The translations under genes and the position numbers were made by a program. 64,000 bases of DNA, from the NCBI GenBank assembly GCA_964565895.1, contig CAZMGT010000008.1, positions 1 through 64,000 of the forward strand. Direction: 5' to 3'. Below, piece by piece: positions 24,811-34,199 of the stretch. The notes under the pieces are model-generated. The model worked only from the letters and a program-made list of their open reading frames with translations, made no database searches and was not told the origin of the DNA. The first letter of the stretch is position 1, and each line of letters begins with the position of its first letter. Source of the stretch: CAZMGT01 sp964565895 (GTDB lineage: Bacteria; Armatimonadota; Zipacnadia; UBA1398; CAZMGT01).

Positions 24811-26954
24811 GCAGGAGAAGTACGCTGGCAAAGGCGGCCGCCGCGGGGGCAGCGGTCGGGTTGGCGGTGGCGATCGTCTGTGGCTGTGGGGCGCTTTCGG
24901 GCAAGGGCGAGGCGCAGGGGAACGGGTCGGGGATTAGGGTGCGTGTGCACTGGCCGGAGCTTGCCCCCGGGGTGCGCGCGCTGCCGGGGACGGGGATGTC
25001 GGTGCTCGTTGAGGTTTCCGGGGGCGGTCTTTCCGCGCCGGAGACGCGGATAATCGACCGGCCGCTGTTCGCCTCGCCGCCGACGGAGGCGGTGGACATC
25101 GGCCTTCCCCCGGGGGATAACTACCTCGTGCGGGGGTGGCTTTACGACGAGCAGCAGGCGCAGGGGACGGTGATTCGCGACTGCCAGGCGCGCACAGACG
25201 TGGCCGCCGATAGCTGGGCGACGGTGCACCTGATCTTGGGCGATGGGGCGCCGAGCGGGCCGCCGTATGAGGTGGTTATGGTCGTTGCGCGGCCAATGTG
25301 GGCAAGCACGAGGCGGCCCTACGCTGTGGATGTGGACGCGCAGGGGAACGTTTACGTCGTAGACAACGAACTGAACTGCGTGGAGAAGTACGATCCATCC
25401 GGGACGCTGCTTTGCCGCTGGGGGTCGGAAGGGACGGGAGGCGGGCAGTTCGTTCGCCCCCGAGGGATCGTCGTGCATAAGGGATGGGTTTTTGTCTCCG
25501 ACACGGACAACGATCGCATTCAGGTATTCACGGCGTCGGGCGAGTTTCTCTATGCCTGGGGGAGCAGCGGATCGGGTGACGGCGAGCTGGACAGCCCGTG
25601 CGGGCTGGCGTTCGACAGCAGCGAGAACATTCTGGTCGCCGACTCGGGGAACAACCGCGTGCAAACGTTCACGCCCCAAGGGCAATATGTGGGACAATTT
25701 GGCTCTGCGGGAACGGGAGACGGACAGTTTTCCGGGCCGAGCGACGTGGGCGTGGACGACGATGGAAACATTTATGTGGTGGACCGGATGAACCACCGCA
25801 TTCAGAAATTCAAATCGTCCTGGAGTTATCTTAAGCAGTGGGGCGGCCAGGGGGCAGGAGACGGGGAGTTCTCCCGGCCCCAGGGGTTGCACGTGGTGGA
25901 CAACGAGGGGCTGTATGTCACGGACGCGGGGAACAAGCGGGTGCAGAGGTTTGACACGAGCGGCAATTTCCTGGACAAGTGGGGGCAGGCTGGGAGCGAC
26001 GACGGGGAGTTCGTTTTTCCTTGCGGTGTCGCCGCAGATGGGTCGGGCAACGTTTACGTGTGCGATGTGGGCAACTGCCGGATGCAGAAGTTTACGGCAG
26101 TGGGTGTGTTTCTCGCGGCGTGGGGGCGTCACGTAGGAGATCCCGGGCAGTTTTATGGGCCCGCGGGCGTGGCGCTGGACTCGGCGGGGAATATCTACGT
26201 CTGCGACCAGCAGAACTATAGGGTGCAGAAGTTCGACTCCGCGGGAGACTATCTTCTCTCGTGGGGCGCGCAAGGCATAGGAGACGGGGAGTTCATCTCG
26301 CCGGTGGACATTGTTGTGGACTCGAACGACAACGTATACGTGGTGGACTCGGCCAGGGACAGGGTGCAGAAGTTTACCTCGGAGGGCGTATACATCAGCC
26401 AGTGGGGTAGCACGGGAACGGGCGACGGGGAATTCAACGGGCCCTCGGGGCTGGGGATTGACTCCTCGGACAACATCTACGTGGCGGACACAGATAACGG
26501 CCGCGTGCAGAAGTTTAGCTCGGACGGGACGTTTTTGCTCAAGTGGGGGCCGAACACGGGCGGAGCATGGGAGCTGTGCGAGCCGAGGGATGTGGCGTGC
26601 TCCGCGGCGGACCATGTCTACGTCACTGACCAGGAGAACTGCTGCGTGCTGCGGTTTACCACGCTGGGGTCATACGTCGGGCAGTGGGGAAGCGAGGGCG
26701 TGGCAAACGGGCAGTTCAAAGATCCCGCCGGGGTTGCCGTAGACGGGCTAGGCAACGTTTATGTGGCGGACAAGTTGAACCACAGGATTCAGAAGTTCAC
26801 CAGCGCCGGCGTATTCGCGTGCACATGGGGGATACGCGCGAGTTTCGACGGCGCGCTTAACTCGCCCACGGGCATTGCCGTTGACGGGCAGGGGCGGGTT
26901 TACGTGGGCGACAACGCAAACATGCGCGTGCAGGTGTTCGCGCCCGTGCCCTAG
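24807..26954 (+). CDS. Secreted NHL-repeat beta-propeller lipoprotein
   Basis: The 715-residue protein has a lipoprotein-type signal (AAVGLAVAIVCGC), an N-terminal domain to about residue 165, and about 11 to 12 NHL repeats. Each carries a core like GVAVDGLGNVYVADKLNHRIQKF followed by a W-G-S-G-DG-F turn. Twelve repeats would make two six-bladed propellers. NHL propellers bind proteins, RNA or glycans, and some act as peptidyl-alpha-hydroxyglycine lyases; no catalytic set is visible. The GTGA overlap with the upstream gene links the three secreted proteins. Confidence 0.85.
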   Translation: MSRRSTLAKAAAAGAAVGLAVAIVCGCGALSGKGEAQGNGSGIRVRVHWPELAPGVRALPGTGMSVLVEVSGGGLSAPETRIIDRPLFASPPTEAVDIGLPPGDNYLVRGWLYDEQQAQGTVIRDCQARTDVAADSWATVHLILGDGAPSGPPYEVVMVVARPMWASTRRPYAVDVDAQGNVYVVDNELNCVEKYDPSGTLLCRWGSEGTGGGQFVRPRGIVVHKGWVFVSDTDNDRIQVFTASGEFLYAWGSSGSGDGELDSPCGLAFDSSENILVADSGNNRVQTFTPQGQYVGQFGSAGTGDGQFSGPSDVGVDDDGNIYVVDRMNHRIQKFKSSWSYLKQWGGQGAGDGEFSRPQGLHVVDNEGLYVTDAGNKRVQRFDTSGNFLDKWGQAGSDDGEFVFPCGVAADGSGNVYVCDVGNCRMQKFTAVGVFLAAWGRHVGDPGQFYGPAGVALDSAGNIYVCDQQNYRVQKFDSAGDYLLSWGAQGIGDGEFISPVDIVVDSNDNVYVVDSARDRVQKFTSEGVYISQWGSTGTGDGEFNGPSGLGIDSSDNIYVADTDNGRVQKFSSDGTFLLKWGPNTGGAWELCEPRDVACSAADHVYVTDQENCCVLRFTTLGSYVGQWGSEGVANGQFKDPAGVAVDGLGNVYVADKLNHRIQKFTSAGVFACTWGIRASFDGALNSPTGIAVDGQGRVYVGDNANMRVQVFAPVP

Positions 26955-27038
26955 GGCCCTGAGGCGCGGGGCGGGGCTGGGCGGCGGTGTTCCGCGCGTG
27001 GAGTGAGCGGCCGCCTGGCTGCAGCCGCCGGAGGCCGC

Positions 27039-28067
27039 CTAGCGGCGGGGGGTGCGGCGGGCGGGGAGGTCGATCATCGTGATCAGCCCGGGCGGGGCGG
27101 TGAGCACCGCGGGGATGGTGTTGATGACGATGGCCACGGTCGCTTCGTCGCCCGGCGTGCCCCCGGGGATGACCAGCTCCACCTCGGGCTCGCCCTCCAC
27201 GCGCAGGCGATCCTCGGGCTGTAGCGCGCCCACGTAGAGCTCCAGGTTAAGCTGGACGGCAACGCTGGGGCCGCGATAGGCCTCCGCGCGCTGGCGCACG
27301 CCCAGCACCCGGCCCGCGGCGATCTCCCGCTCGCCCAGCGGCGTGGGCATCGTGGCGAGCACGGGCTCGAGGGAATGCGTGACCTCCACGGGCCAAAAGC
27401 CCAGCGCGTCGGCGACCATTGCCGCGGATTCGGGCAGGCCGACGTGGCCCACCTCGCCGCGCTCGGCGCGCTCGCGAAACTCCTCCTCGCTCAGCCCGAC
27501 ACCCACCTTGCGCACAAGCTGCTCGCGGCGGGTGCTTACGTCAACGATGCGCGAGGCGACGACGCGGGTAATGTCTAGGCTGGTGCGCGCGAGCAGCGCG
27601 GGAAGGACGTCGAGCACGTGGCCGGGGTTGACGCCGCAGCCGAGGACGGTAACGCCGGCGTCTTTGGCCGCCTGGTCGAGCTCATCGGCCTGGTCGGGGT
27701 GGTGGAAGAAGGGATAGGCGAGCTCCTCGCAGGTGGAGATGACGTTTAGCCCGGCGAGGACGGCGGCGGTAATCGTGGGGAGGCACTCGGCGATGCGCGA
27801 GCCGACGCAGTGGATGGCGAGGTCGGCGTGGACGTGGTCGAGGGCTTGGGAGAGCTCGCCGAAGACCTTTGCCCCGCGGAGGGGTTCGGCGCCGAGGAGC
27901 TCGGCGAGGTCGAGGCCGATTTTCGCCTCGTCGGTGTCCACCGCAGCGACGATGTCGAGGCCGGGCAGGGCGGCAATGGCGCGGGCGACGGCGCTGCCGG
28001 TAAACCCCAGGCCAATGGCAATAATACGACAGCGGGGCTGGCTGGGGAACGCGGCGGAAGCAGCCAT
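27039..28067 (-). CDS. DapB-like NAD(P)-dependent oxidoreductase (2,4-diaminopentanoate dehydrogenase-like)
   Basis: The 342-residue protein has a Rossmann nucleotide-binding start (IIAIGLGFTGSAVARAI) and the DapB N-terminal layout, including ADLAIHCVGSRIAECLP and a GCGVNPGH turn near residue 143. The C-terminal half matches the Ord/2,4-diaminopentanoate dehydrogenase type rather than the DapB tetramerisation domain. True DapB is about 250-270 residues, so this is not lysine biosynthesis. It is followed 20 bases back by the TIM-barrel isomerase gene (same strand), suggesting one transcript. The substrate is unknown. Confidence 0.75.
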   Translation of the reverse strand: MAASAAFPSQPRCRIIAIGLGFTGSAVARAIAALPGLDIVAAVDTDEAKIGLDLAELLGAEPLRGAKVFGELSQALDHVHADLAIHCVGSRIAECLPTITAAVLAGLNVISTCEELAYPFFHHPDQADELDQAAKDAGVTVLGCGVNPGHVLDVLPALLARTSLDITRVVASRIVDVSTRREQLVRKVGVGLSEEEFRERAERGEVGHVGLPESAAMVADALGFWPVEVTHSLEPVLATMPTPLGEREIAAGRVLGVRQRAEAYRGPSVAVQLNLELYVGALQPEDRLRVEGEPEVELVIPGGTPGDEATVAIVINTIPAVLTAPPGLITMIDLPARRTPRR

Positions 28068-28087
28068 AACGGGCCTCCCGGTCCTGG

Positions 28088-28915
28088 TCAGCGGAGGCTG
28101 TCCAGGAGTTGTTTTGCACGAGCGATATCGCCGATGCGGTCCTCGCCCGCTTCGCGCTCGATGGTCAGGACGTAGGTGTAGCCGATTTCTTTAAGCTTGT
28201 TGATGTAGGCAGGGATGCCCACCTCGCCCTGGCCGAGGGGGACTTCGGTGCCCAGCTCGCCCTCGGCGGCGGGCCAGAGGCCGTCTTTGACGTGGACGTG
28301 GACGACGAACTCTTTGAGCGTGTCCAGGGCAGGGAGCGGGCGGCCGGTGCCGTAGAGGATCATGTTTGCGGGGTCGAAGTTAATCTTCACGTTCTCCCGC
28401 GCCACATGCTCCAAAAAGACAACCATCTCCTCCGCCGTCTCCTGCCCCGTCTCCATGGCGAACGTGAGGCCCTTCTCCGCGCAGTCGTCGGCCACTTGCT
28501 GGACGATGCGCACCAGGCGCTTGTAGTCCTCGCACGTCGTGTCGCGGGGGATAACGCCGACGTGGGTGGTGAGGATCGGGGCGCCGAGCTCGCGGGTGAA
28601 GTCGGCGCACTGCTTGGTTATCTCGAGGCGCTCCTCGGCATACTGCGCGGGGAGGAGGCCGACGGTGTTGCGCACCGTTTCCATGTTAGAGTAGTCCTCG
28701 CCGGGGTAGACGGCGCAGCCCGCGCTGACCTTTACGGAATGCTTCTCTAGGGCAGCTTTTATTTTGTCCAACCCCTCGGGGGTAAGCCACTGCTCGGGCA
28801 GGCGGGGAATGTGCACGTAGTGGATGCCCAGCTCCGCGGCCTTGGCGATTGCCTCGGTGGGATCGGGAATGGCGAGCGAGGAGAGAAAAACGCCAACCGG
28901 GCGGACCTCGTCCAT
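28088..28915 (-). CDS. Xylose isomerase-like TIM-barrel protein (sugar phosphate isomerase/epimerase family)
   Basis: The 275-residue protein has the AP-endonuclease-2/IolE-type barrel: AAELGIHYVHIP at the start, then HVGVIP, a catalytic-type FAMETGQE (Glu near 152), KINFDPANM and HVHVKDG near 205. These carry the metal-binding Glu, Asp and His of the family. AAAAGGAGGT precedes ATG 28915. It is likely co-transcribed with the downstream DapB-like gene. The reaction (isomerase, epimerase or dehydratase) is not clear. Confidence 0.82.
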   Translation of the reverse strand: MDEVRPVGVFLSSLAIPDPTEAIAKAAELGIHYVHIPRLPEQWLTPEGLDKIKAALEKHSVKVSAGCAVYPGEDYSNMETVRNTVGLLPAQYAEERLEITKQCADFTRELGAPILTTHVGVIPRDTTCEDYKRLVRIVQQVADDCAEKGLTFAMETGQETAEEMVVFLEHVARENVKINFDPANMILYGTGRPLPALDTLKEFVVHVHVKDGLWPAAEGELGTEVPLGQGEVGIPAYINKLKEIGYTYVLTIEREAGEDRIGDIARAKQLLDSLR

Positions 28916-29084
28916 CGCAGCGACCTCCTTTTGCGGACGGCGGCAAAGGCGCAGACGACGGGTTTTTTTGCTTTGTCCAATTTCGCAGGGCGCCGACGCC
29001 GGACCTTCTGCCCAGGCACAGAGTAAGCTCGGGACGAAGGGAGATGGTCGCCGCGGAGGAATTTGCCCGCGCGGGCGAGGGACG

Positions 29085-30182
29085 ATGAGCAACGGGTGGC
29101 CGATGAGGAGGAGGGAGTTTCTCGCTGCCCTCGCTTGCGCGGTGGCAGCCGGGCGCGGGATGGCACGCGCGCGGGCGGGGAAGAGCGGGCGAGGCGGCCC
29201 CCAAGCACGGGAGGTGCCTGCGATGGCTAGGTTGAGGGAAAGCAAGGCGATCGGCAAGGGCGCGGTGCGGCCGATTGTGCCGGATTTTTCGCGCTATGTC
29301 ACGGTCTATCGGCCGGAGAGGGACGAGCGCGATTGGTGGGTCGGAGGCCCCGGGGCGTGCCTCGGGCCGGACGGGGCGATTTGGATCGCCGCGCGCATGC
29401 GCGAGACGTACTCGCCGCGGGGGCACAGGGGGTATGAGGTGCGCATTTTGCGCTCGGAGGACGGCGTGCGCTTTGAGGCGGTGAACAGCATCAAGCGCGA
29501 GGATATCGGCACGGTGTCGCTCGAGCGCTCGAGCATGCTCATTGACCCGCTGACGGGGAAGTTTAAGCTTTACCTCTGCCGCGCGGGGCGGCCGGATTTT
29601 GCAGACTGGCGGATCATTAAGCTGGAGGACGTGGATGACCCGGCGAGGTTCGATCCGCGCACGGCAAAGACCGTGCTTAGCTTTCCCGAAGGCTCGCGCA
29701 GGGGGGCGAAGGACCCGTTTGTGATCAATATTGGGGGCGTCTACCACATGTATACCGTGCAATATGGGTTTCGCGGGCAGAAAGAGCTGCTGTTTCACTC
29801 GGTCTCCGAGGACGGCGAGGAGTTTCGCAACGCCCCCGACGAGCCATGCATGAGGCACGAGGGGTGGCACGACCACTACGTCCGCCCGTCGTGCTTGATG
29901 CCCATGGGCGGGGTTTATGTGATGTACTACGAGGGCTCGAGCAAGCAGTGGCACGACCCGGTGTATAACATCGCGCTGGGGTTGGCGGTGAGCACGGACT
30001 TGGTGCACTTTGTCGACGTCACCCCCGAGGAGCCGCTGGCCAAGTCGCCCACACCCGCGGGAGGGTATCACACGCTGCGCTATATGGACTACGTGTGCTT
30101 GGAGGACCGGGTGCTGTTTTACTACGAGGCGCGCAACAGCGACGAGACAAACGAGCTGCGCATGACGGAGGTTGCGCTGTAG
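29085..30182 (+). CDS. Tat-exported glycosidase-like five-bladed beta-propeller protein
   Basis: The 365-residue protein begins with a twin-arginine signal (MRRREFLAALACAVAAGRG). The mature part resembles GH43/GH130-like propellers: DRGWWVGGPG-type opening (DWWVGGPGACLGPDGAIWIA), AKDPFVINIGGVYHMYT, and GGVYVMYYEGS with a late MDYVCLEDRVLFYYEAR. The start at 29085 gives a complete Tat signal. A later ATG at 29223 has a better GGGAGGT site and would give a cytoplasmic protein, so the start and location are uncertain. It is divergent to the TIM-barrel gene. Confidence 0.65.
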   Translation: MSNGWPMRRREFLAALACAVAAGRGMARARAGKSGRGGPQAREVPAMARLRESKAIGKGAVRPIVPDFSRYVTVYRPERDERDWWVGGPGACLGPDGAIWIAARMRETYSPRGHRGYEVRILRSEDGVRFEAVNSIKREDIGTVSLERSSMLIDPLTGKFKLYLCRAGRPDFADWRIIKLEDVDDPARFDPRTAKTVLSFPEGSRRGAKDPFVINIGGVYHMYTVQYGFRGQKELLFHSVSEDGEEFRNAPDEPCMRHEGWHDHYVRPSCLMPMGGVYVMYYEGSSKQWHDPVYNIALGLAVSTDLVHFVDVTPEEPLAKSPTPAGGYHTLRYMDYVCLEDRVLFYYEARNSDETNELRMTEVAL

Positions 30183-30273
30183 CGAGCGGATGCTTGCGCC
30201 GGCGAATAAACTTCGCCAGCCGCCCCTGGAGGAAAAGCCGGGGAAACTTTGTGCCGGCGCAGGGCGCTTTGCC

Positions 30274-30594
30274 CTAGCGCTCGGGCATGTCCGGGGGTTT
30301 GGCGCGGGGGTGGCCGGGGCAGAGTACGCCGTGGACGACGTACCACACGTGCTCCGGGCGAAAGCCGGGGAGCACAGCGGCGATGGCTTTTGCGATCGCC
30401 GCGTTTTGTTCCTCCGTCAGTCCGCCCTTGCAGAAGCCGGCCTGCTTGCTCTTCGTGCGGTACCACTCGCACTTTCCGCGGCAGACGAAGCGATGGAGCA
30501 GCGTGCGTGCCGCCTGTTGGTCGAGGGCGAGGGCGGATTCGATGCGGGAAAGGATCTCGGCGACGTCGCGTTTTTCCTGCTCTGTCGGTTCCAT
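30274..30594 (-). CDS. Small Cys-containing protein of unknown function
   Basis: The 106-residue protein is charged and helical in its first half (EQEKRDVAEILSRIESALA). It has four cysteines in CRGKCEWY, FCKGG and LCPGHP, which look metal-binding. ATG 30594 follows a GGGAGTG site. No membrane or signal sequence. I do not recognise it. It is convergent with the propeller gene. Confidence 0.5.
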   Translation of the reverse strand: MEPTEQEKRDVAEILSRIESALALDQQAARTLLHRFVCRGKCEWYRTKSKQAGFCKGGLTEEQNAAIAKAIAAVLPGFRPEHVWYVVHGVLCPGHPRAKPPDMPER

Positions 30595-31002
30595 GTCTTT
30601 GGCACTCCCGTCCTGCAAGGCGGCCGGCGCGCGTAAAAGGCACGGCCGCCAAAAGTGGGCTGCGCATTCGGCTAAGGCAATAGGGCCAGCGCGGTGCAGG
30701 GTTCACCAAGTCGGGGAAAAGCTCCTGCGCCGAGCGCTTTGCCGAGCAGCGGCAAGCTGGGTCGAGCGAGGGCGCGGGGGCCGCGGCGAGTTGGCGGGGA
30801 AGAAGGTTTTTCCGCCCGAGGGGGCGCAACTTTAGATGAGCCACTGCCCCTGCTTTCCGCACGTCCGCGCAATTGCTGTGTTCTCGGGGCCGCTGCTCGG
30901 CAGGCGAGGCCAGCCGAGGAGCGACGCGCGTTTGCAGCCGGCCACCGCAGGCGGCAGCGGTGGGCGGCGGAGGTGCGCTATTGCTGCGAGGGAGGGTTGG
31001 TT
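30595..31002. other. 408-base gap with no supported gene
   Basis: Between the small Cys protein (minus) and the MBL gene (plus) I see no coding sequence with a convincing start. The stretch 30797-30820 can fold (GGCGG and CCGCC arms flanking a T-rich loop). Both flanking genes must be expressed from here, but no clear hexamer pair is visible. Confidence 0.3.
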
Positions 31003-31890
31003 ATGCGTAGGAGCTATGTCCTCGTTGGGGTGATTTGCCTCGGGCTGTGCCTGGGCGCGGGATGGCGCGCGGCAGGGTGGCGGGAAGCGGACCACGGGGC
31101 GACGGTGCGCGGAGTAGCGCGGGCCTTGCCGAGCAGGGCGGCGCGAGGTGCGCAGCGGGCGAAGGAGGGCATTGTGTTGACCGTTGTCTACGACAACTAC
31201 AAGGTAGACCCCGAGCTGGGGACGGCGTGGGGCTTTGCCTGCGTGGTGCAGGGGCTGGAGAAGACGATTTTGTTCGACACCGGCGGCGAGGGCAAGCTGC
31301 TTTTGGGGAACATGGCCAAGCTGGGGATCGCCCCGGGGGAGATCGACGTCGTTGTGCTCTCGCACATACACCACGACCACACCGGCGGACTGGCCGCTTT
31401 TTTGGAGAAGAACCCCAATGTGGTCGTCTACGCGCTAAGCTCGTTTCCGGAGAAGTTTAAGCAGTCGGTTAAGGCTGCCGGGGGGAAGGTCGTTGAGGTT
31501 AGCGAGAGCGTGAGGATTTGCGCGAACGCGCTGAGCACAGGCGAGCTGGGGACGAGTATTCGCGAGCAGGCGCTTGTGCTCGAGACGAAGGACGGATGCG
31601 TGGTGGTCACCGGCTGCGCGCACCCGGGGATCGTGACCATGGTTCGGCGAGCGAAGGAGCTGGGCTGCGGGAAGCTAGACCTGGCCCTGGGCGGGTTTCA
31701 CATGAGCGCGGCGCCGGAGAGCACGATCCGCAACGTTATCGAGCAGTTGCAGGAGCTGGGGCTGCGCCGCGCGGGGCCGTGCCACTGCTCGGGCGACAAG
31801 ACGCGCGAGCTGTTTGCCCAGGCGTTTGGCGAAGGATTCGTGCGCGTGGGCGTGGGAGCGAAGATCGAGCTTGTGCCCGCGGACAAGTAG
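31003..31890 (+). CDS. Secreted MBL-fold metallo-hydrolase
   Basis: The 295-residue protein has a signal peptide (LVGVICLGLCLGAGW), then a metallo-beta-lactamase fold with TILFDTGGEGKLLLGNM, the metal motif HIHHDHTGG (HxHxDH), and later VVVTGCAHPGIV and LDLALGGFH. It resembles the branch annotated as dihydropterin-methyl-aminobenzene-phosphate synthase-like, but that function is not established for this protein. GGGAGGG precedes ATG 31003. Confidence 0.85.
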   Translation: MRRSYVLVGVICLGLCLGAGWRAAGWREADHGATVRGVARALPSRAARGAQRAKEGIVLTVVYDNYKVDPELGTAWGFACVVQGLEKTILFDTGGEGKLLLGNMAKLGIAPGEIDVVVLSHIHHDHTGGLAAFLEKNPNVVVYALSSFPEKFKQSVKAAGGKVVEVSESVRICANALSTGELGTSIREQALVLETKDGCVVVTGCAHPGIVTMVRRAKELGCGKLDLALGGFHMSAAPESTIRNVIEQLQELGLRRAGPCHCSGDKTRELFAQAFGEGFVRVGVGAKIELVPADK

Positions 31891-31920
31891 CGCGCGAGCG
31901 GGCAAGGCACGGGTCGGCGG

Positions 31921-34119
31921 CTAGCGCTTGACGAGGGAAAGGCGCACGGCGTCGGCGATGACGTAGCCGTCGGTGCCCGCGTTGGAGATCTCCACGACGA
32001 GGCGGTCGCCTTTGCGCAGGGCGAACTGGCCGAGGACGAAGAACCCTGCTTGTGCCGGCCTGCGCTGGTTTACGGGGACGGTCTTTTTGCCCCCGGGGAA
32101 GGTAATGGTCACGGGCACGTTGGTGGCCCGGTTTTCGTGCGCGGAGTAGAGGATGGCCAGGGAATATGTGCCGTCGCGGGGGACGGTGAACGTGTAGCGG
32201 GCGGATTTTTTGCCCTTGCCCTCGTTGTCGTCGTGGAGGTAGGCCTCGCCGAGCCAGGGGCGGACGGAAGTGGAGCTGACCCAGCGCCCGACAAGCTGCG
32301 CCTCGGTGTCGTCGAGGATGATGTCCGAGCCCTCGTCGCTTAGGTCGCCCACGGGGATGGACACGACCTTGGGCTTGCTGCGCTGGCCGCGGGAGTCGGT
32401 TACCGTGAGGGTTACGCGATAGGTGCGGTTAAGCGCAAAGGCGTGCTTGGGGTTGGGCTCGGTAGAGTCTACCAGGCCGTCGGAGTCGAAGTCCCACTCC
32501 CAGGAGACGATGGCGTGGTCGTCGGTGGAGCGGTCGAGGAAGAGGACCTGTTGGCCGGGCTTGATGTTTGCGCTGGGATAGAAGATAAAGTCCGCCGTGG
32601 GCGGGAGATCGAGGCGGATGAGCTGGCCCTGCTCGACAAGCCGGCGCTGGAGCTCGGCAATGGGCACGTTTTGCACGGGAAGGTCGCGCTCTAGGGCAAT
32701 GCTTGCCGCAACGCCCGCGGCGTGGCCGAGGATCATATACACGGGCTCCATGCGCAGGGTGCAGTAGCCGACGTGGGTCGCCGAGCAGCACACGGGGACG
32801 AGGAGATTGGGGAGCTTTTGGGGGACGATTACCCCATAGGGGATCTCGTAGGGCTCGATGGGGATAAACAGCCAGCCTAGGTTGTGGACGTTGCCCTGGT
32901 CGTCAATGTAGCGGTCAACATAGTGGGAATCGAGCGCATAGCTGCCCAGGCCGATGGAGTCGGGCTTTTGGCGGTTGGTCGTGGCGTCGTGCTCGGTGAA
33001 TACGTACATGCCGACCATGCGCCGCGCCTCGCGGACGTAAAGCTGGTAGGGCCAGTTGTTGTTGTCGACAAACTCGTCTTTGGCGAGGCCCCAGCGGCTA
33101 ACTTCCTCGCGCAGGGCCTGGGGGACGCGCGGGTCGTGTGTGATGAAGTACATTAGGCCGCGGATATAAAGCTCGTGCTCGCGGGCGATTTTTTGGCGCT
33201 CGGGGATCGTGGCCCGGCAGTAATTCCAGCTTCCGCCGACGAGGTCGGTGGACATGTAGGGCCGGCCGTTGTTGTTAAGGTCCATCTTCCGGTTGGGCAT
33301 GCGCACGGGGCCGAAGACGATGTTCATTTTGGCGTCGGGGTGCTCGGAAAGCCAGCGGGCGAGGAGATCGTAGCGCGAGGGATCGTAGCCCTCGGGCTTT
33401 TCCCAGGGAAGGCGGTTTTGCGGGTCGTCGGTAAGGCAGAGGCGGAAGTTATAGGCCTGAACCTTGCCGTCGGGCTCAGGTGGGGCGTGTTCCTCGCCGT
33501 ACTCATAAGCTCCCTCGCGCCCCACGCGATAGGGCACGCCGGCGGAGGCCATCAGGTCGCCCTCGTAGGTAGCGTCTACGAAAATGCGGCCCTCGAACAC
33601 GGAGAGCGCGCCATCCGGCCCCTGGGTGACTAGCGCGGCGATGCGCCCGCGCTCGACGAGCGCCGTGGCAAACTGTTGGTTTAAAAACAGTGCAATGTTC
33701 TTCTCCGCCTGGACCATCCAGTTGAACACGAGCTCGGCGACGTGGGGCTCGAACCAGTAGCCGTTGCGGCACTGGCGCACCTGAACGGAGTCCGGGCCGT
33801 ATTTCCACTGGTAGTAGGCGAGGATGCGGTTGAAAAACTCACGTGCGTAGCCGCCGATGGTCCAGTCGCGGCCGACATCGGAGGCCGTCAGCCCGCCGGA
33901 GACCACGCCGCCGAGGTGGCTTGTGCTGTTTATGAGGATTACCGAGCGGCCCTCGCGCGCGGCGGCCACGGCGGCGACGATCCCCGCCGGTGTTCCGCCG
34001 AGGACGACGACGTCGGCCGAGCGGCGGGCGGCGCCCTGGGGCGGCTGAGCTGGGGCAGAATTGGGCATCCCTACGGCGGAGAGGACGAGCAAACCGAGCA
34101 GCACGGGCGCGCTACGCAT
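31921..34119 (-). CDS. Secreted FAD-dependent oxidoreductase with PKD and golvesin-like C-terminal domains
   Basis: The 732-residue protein has a signal peptide (VLLGLLVLSAVGMPNSAPAQ), an FAD_oxidored domain starting DVVVLGGTPAGIVAAVAAA and including IFVDATYEGDLMASAGVPY and CTLRMEPVYMILGHAAG. Near residue 560 a PKD-like unit follows (VSWEWDFDSDGLVDS), and the last 130 residues look like a golvesin/carbohydrate-binding beta-sandwich (RYTFTVPRDGTYSLAILY, GTDGYVIADAVRL). Enzymes of this type are common near glycan genes, but the reaction is unknown. GAGGAGGT precedes ATG 34119. Confidence 0.82.
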   Translation of the reverse strand: MRSAPVLLGLLVLSAVGMPNSAPAQPPQGAARRSADVVVLGGTPAGIVAAVAAAREGRSVILINSTSHLGGVVSGGLTASDVGRDWTIGGYAREFFNRILAYYQWKYGPDSVQVRQCRNGYWFEPHVAELVFNWMVQAEKNIALFLNQQFATALVERGRIAALVTQGPDGALSVFEGRIFVDATYEGDLMASAGVPYRVGREGAYEYGEEHAPPEPDGKVQAYNFRLCLTDDPQNRLPWEKPEGYDPSRYDLLARWLSEHPDAKMNIVFGPVRMPNRKMDLNNNGRPYMSTDLVGGSWNYCRATIPERQKIAREHELYIRGLMYFITHDPRVPQALREEVSRWGLAKDEFVDNNNWPYQLYVREARRMVGMYVFTEHDATTNRQKPDSIGLGSYALDSHYVDRYIDDQGNVHNLGWLFIPIEPYEIPYGVIVPQKLPNLLVPVCCSATHVGYCTLRMEPVYMILGHAAGVAASIALERDLPVQNVPIAELQRRLVEQGQLIRLDLPPTADFIFYPSANIKPGQQVLFLDRSTDDHAIVSWEWDFDSDGLVDSTEPNPKHAFALNRTYRVTLTVTDSRGQRSKPKVVSIPVGDLSDEGSDIILDDTEAQLVGRWVSSTSVRPWLGEAYLHDDNEGKGKKSARYTFTVPRDGTYSLAILYSAHENRATNVPVTITFPGGKKTVPVNQRRPAQAGFFVLGQFALRKGDRLVVEISNAGTDGYVIADAVRLSLVKR

Positions 34120-34199
34120 AAACGGAGACCTCCTCGGGCAGATGCGCGGGCGTGTTTCCGCTGCGGCGAGCGGGCGACCTTCCCCCTCGCGGGGCGAGG

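Noticed and set aside
27039..28067. dapB of lysine biosynthesis
   Set aside because: The protein is 70 or more residues too long and the C-terminal half fits the 2,4-diaminopentanoate dehydrogenase type.
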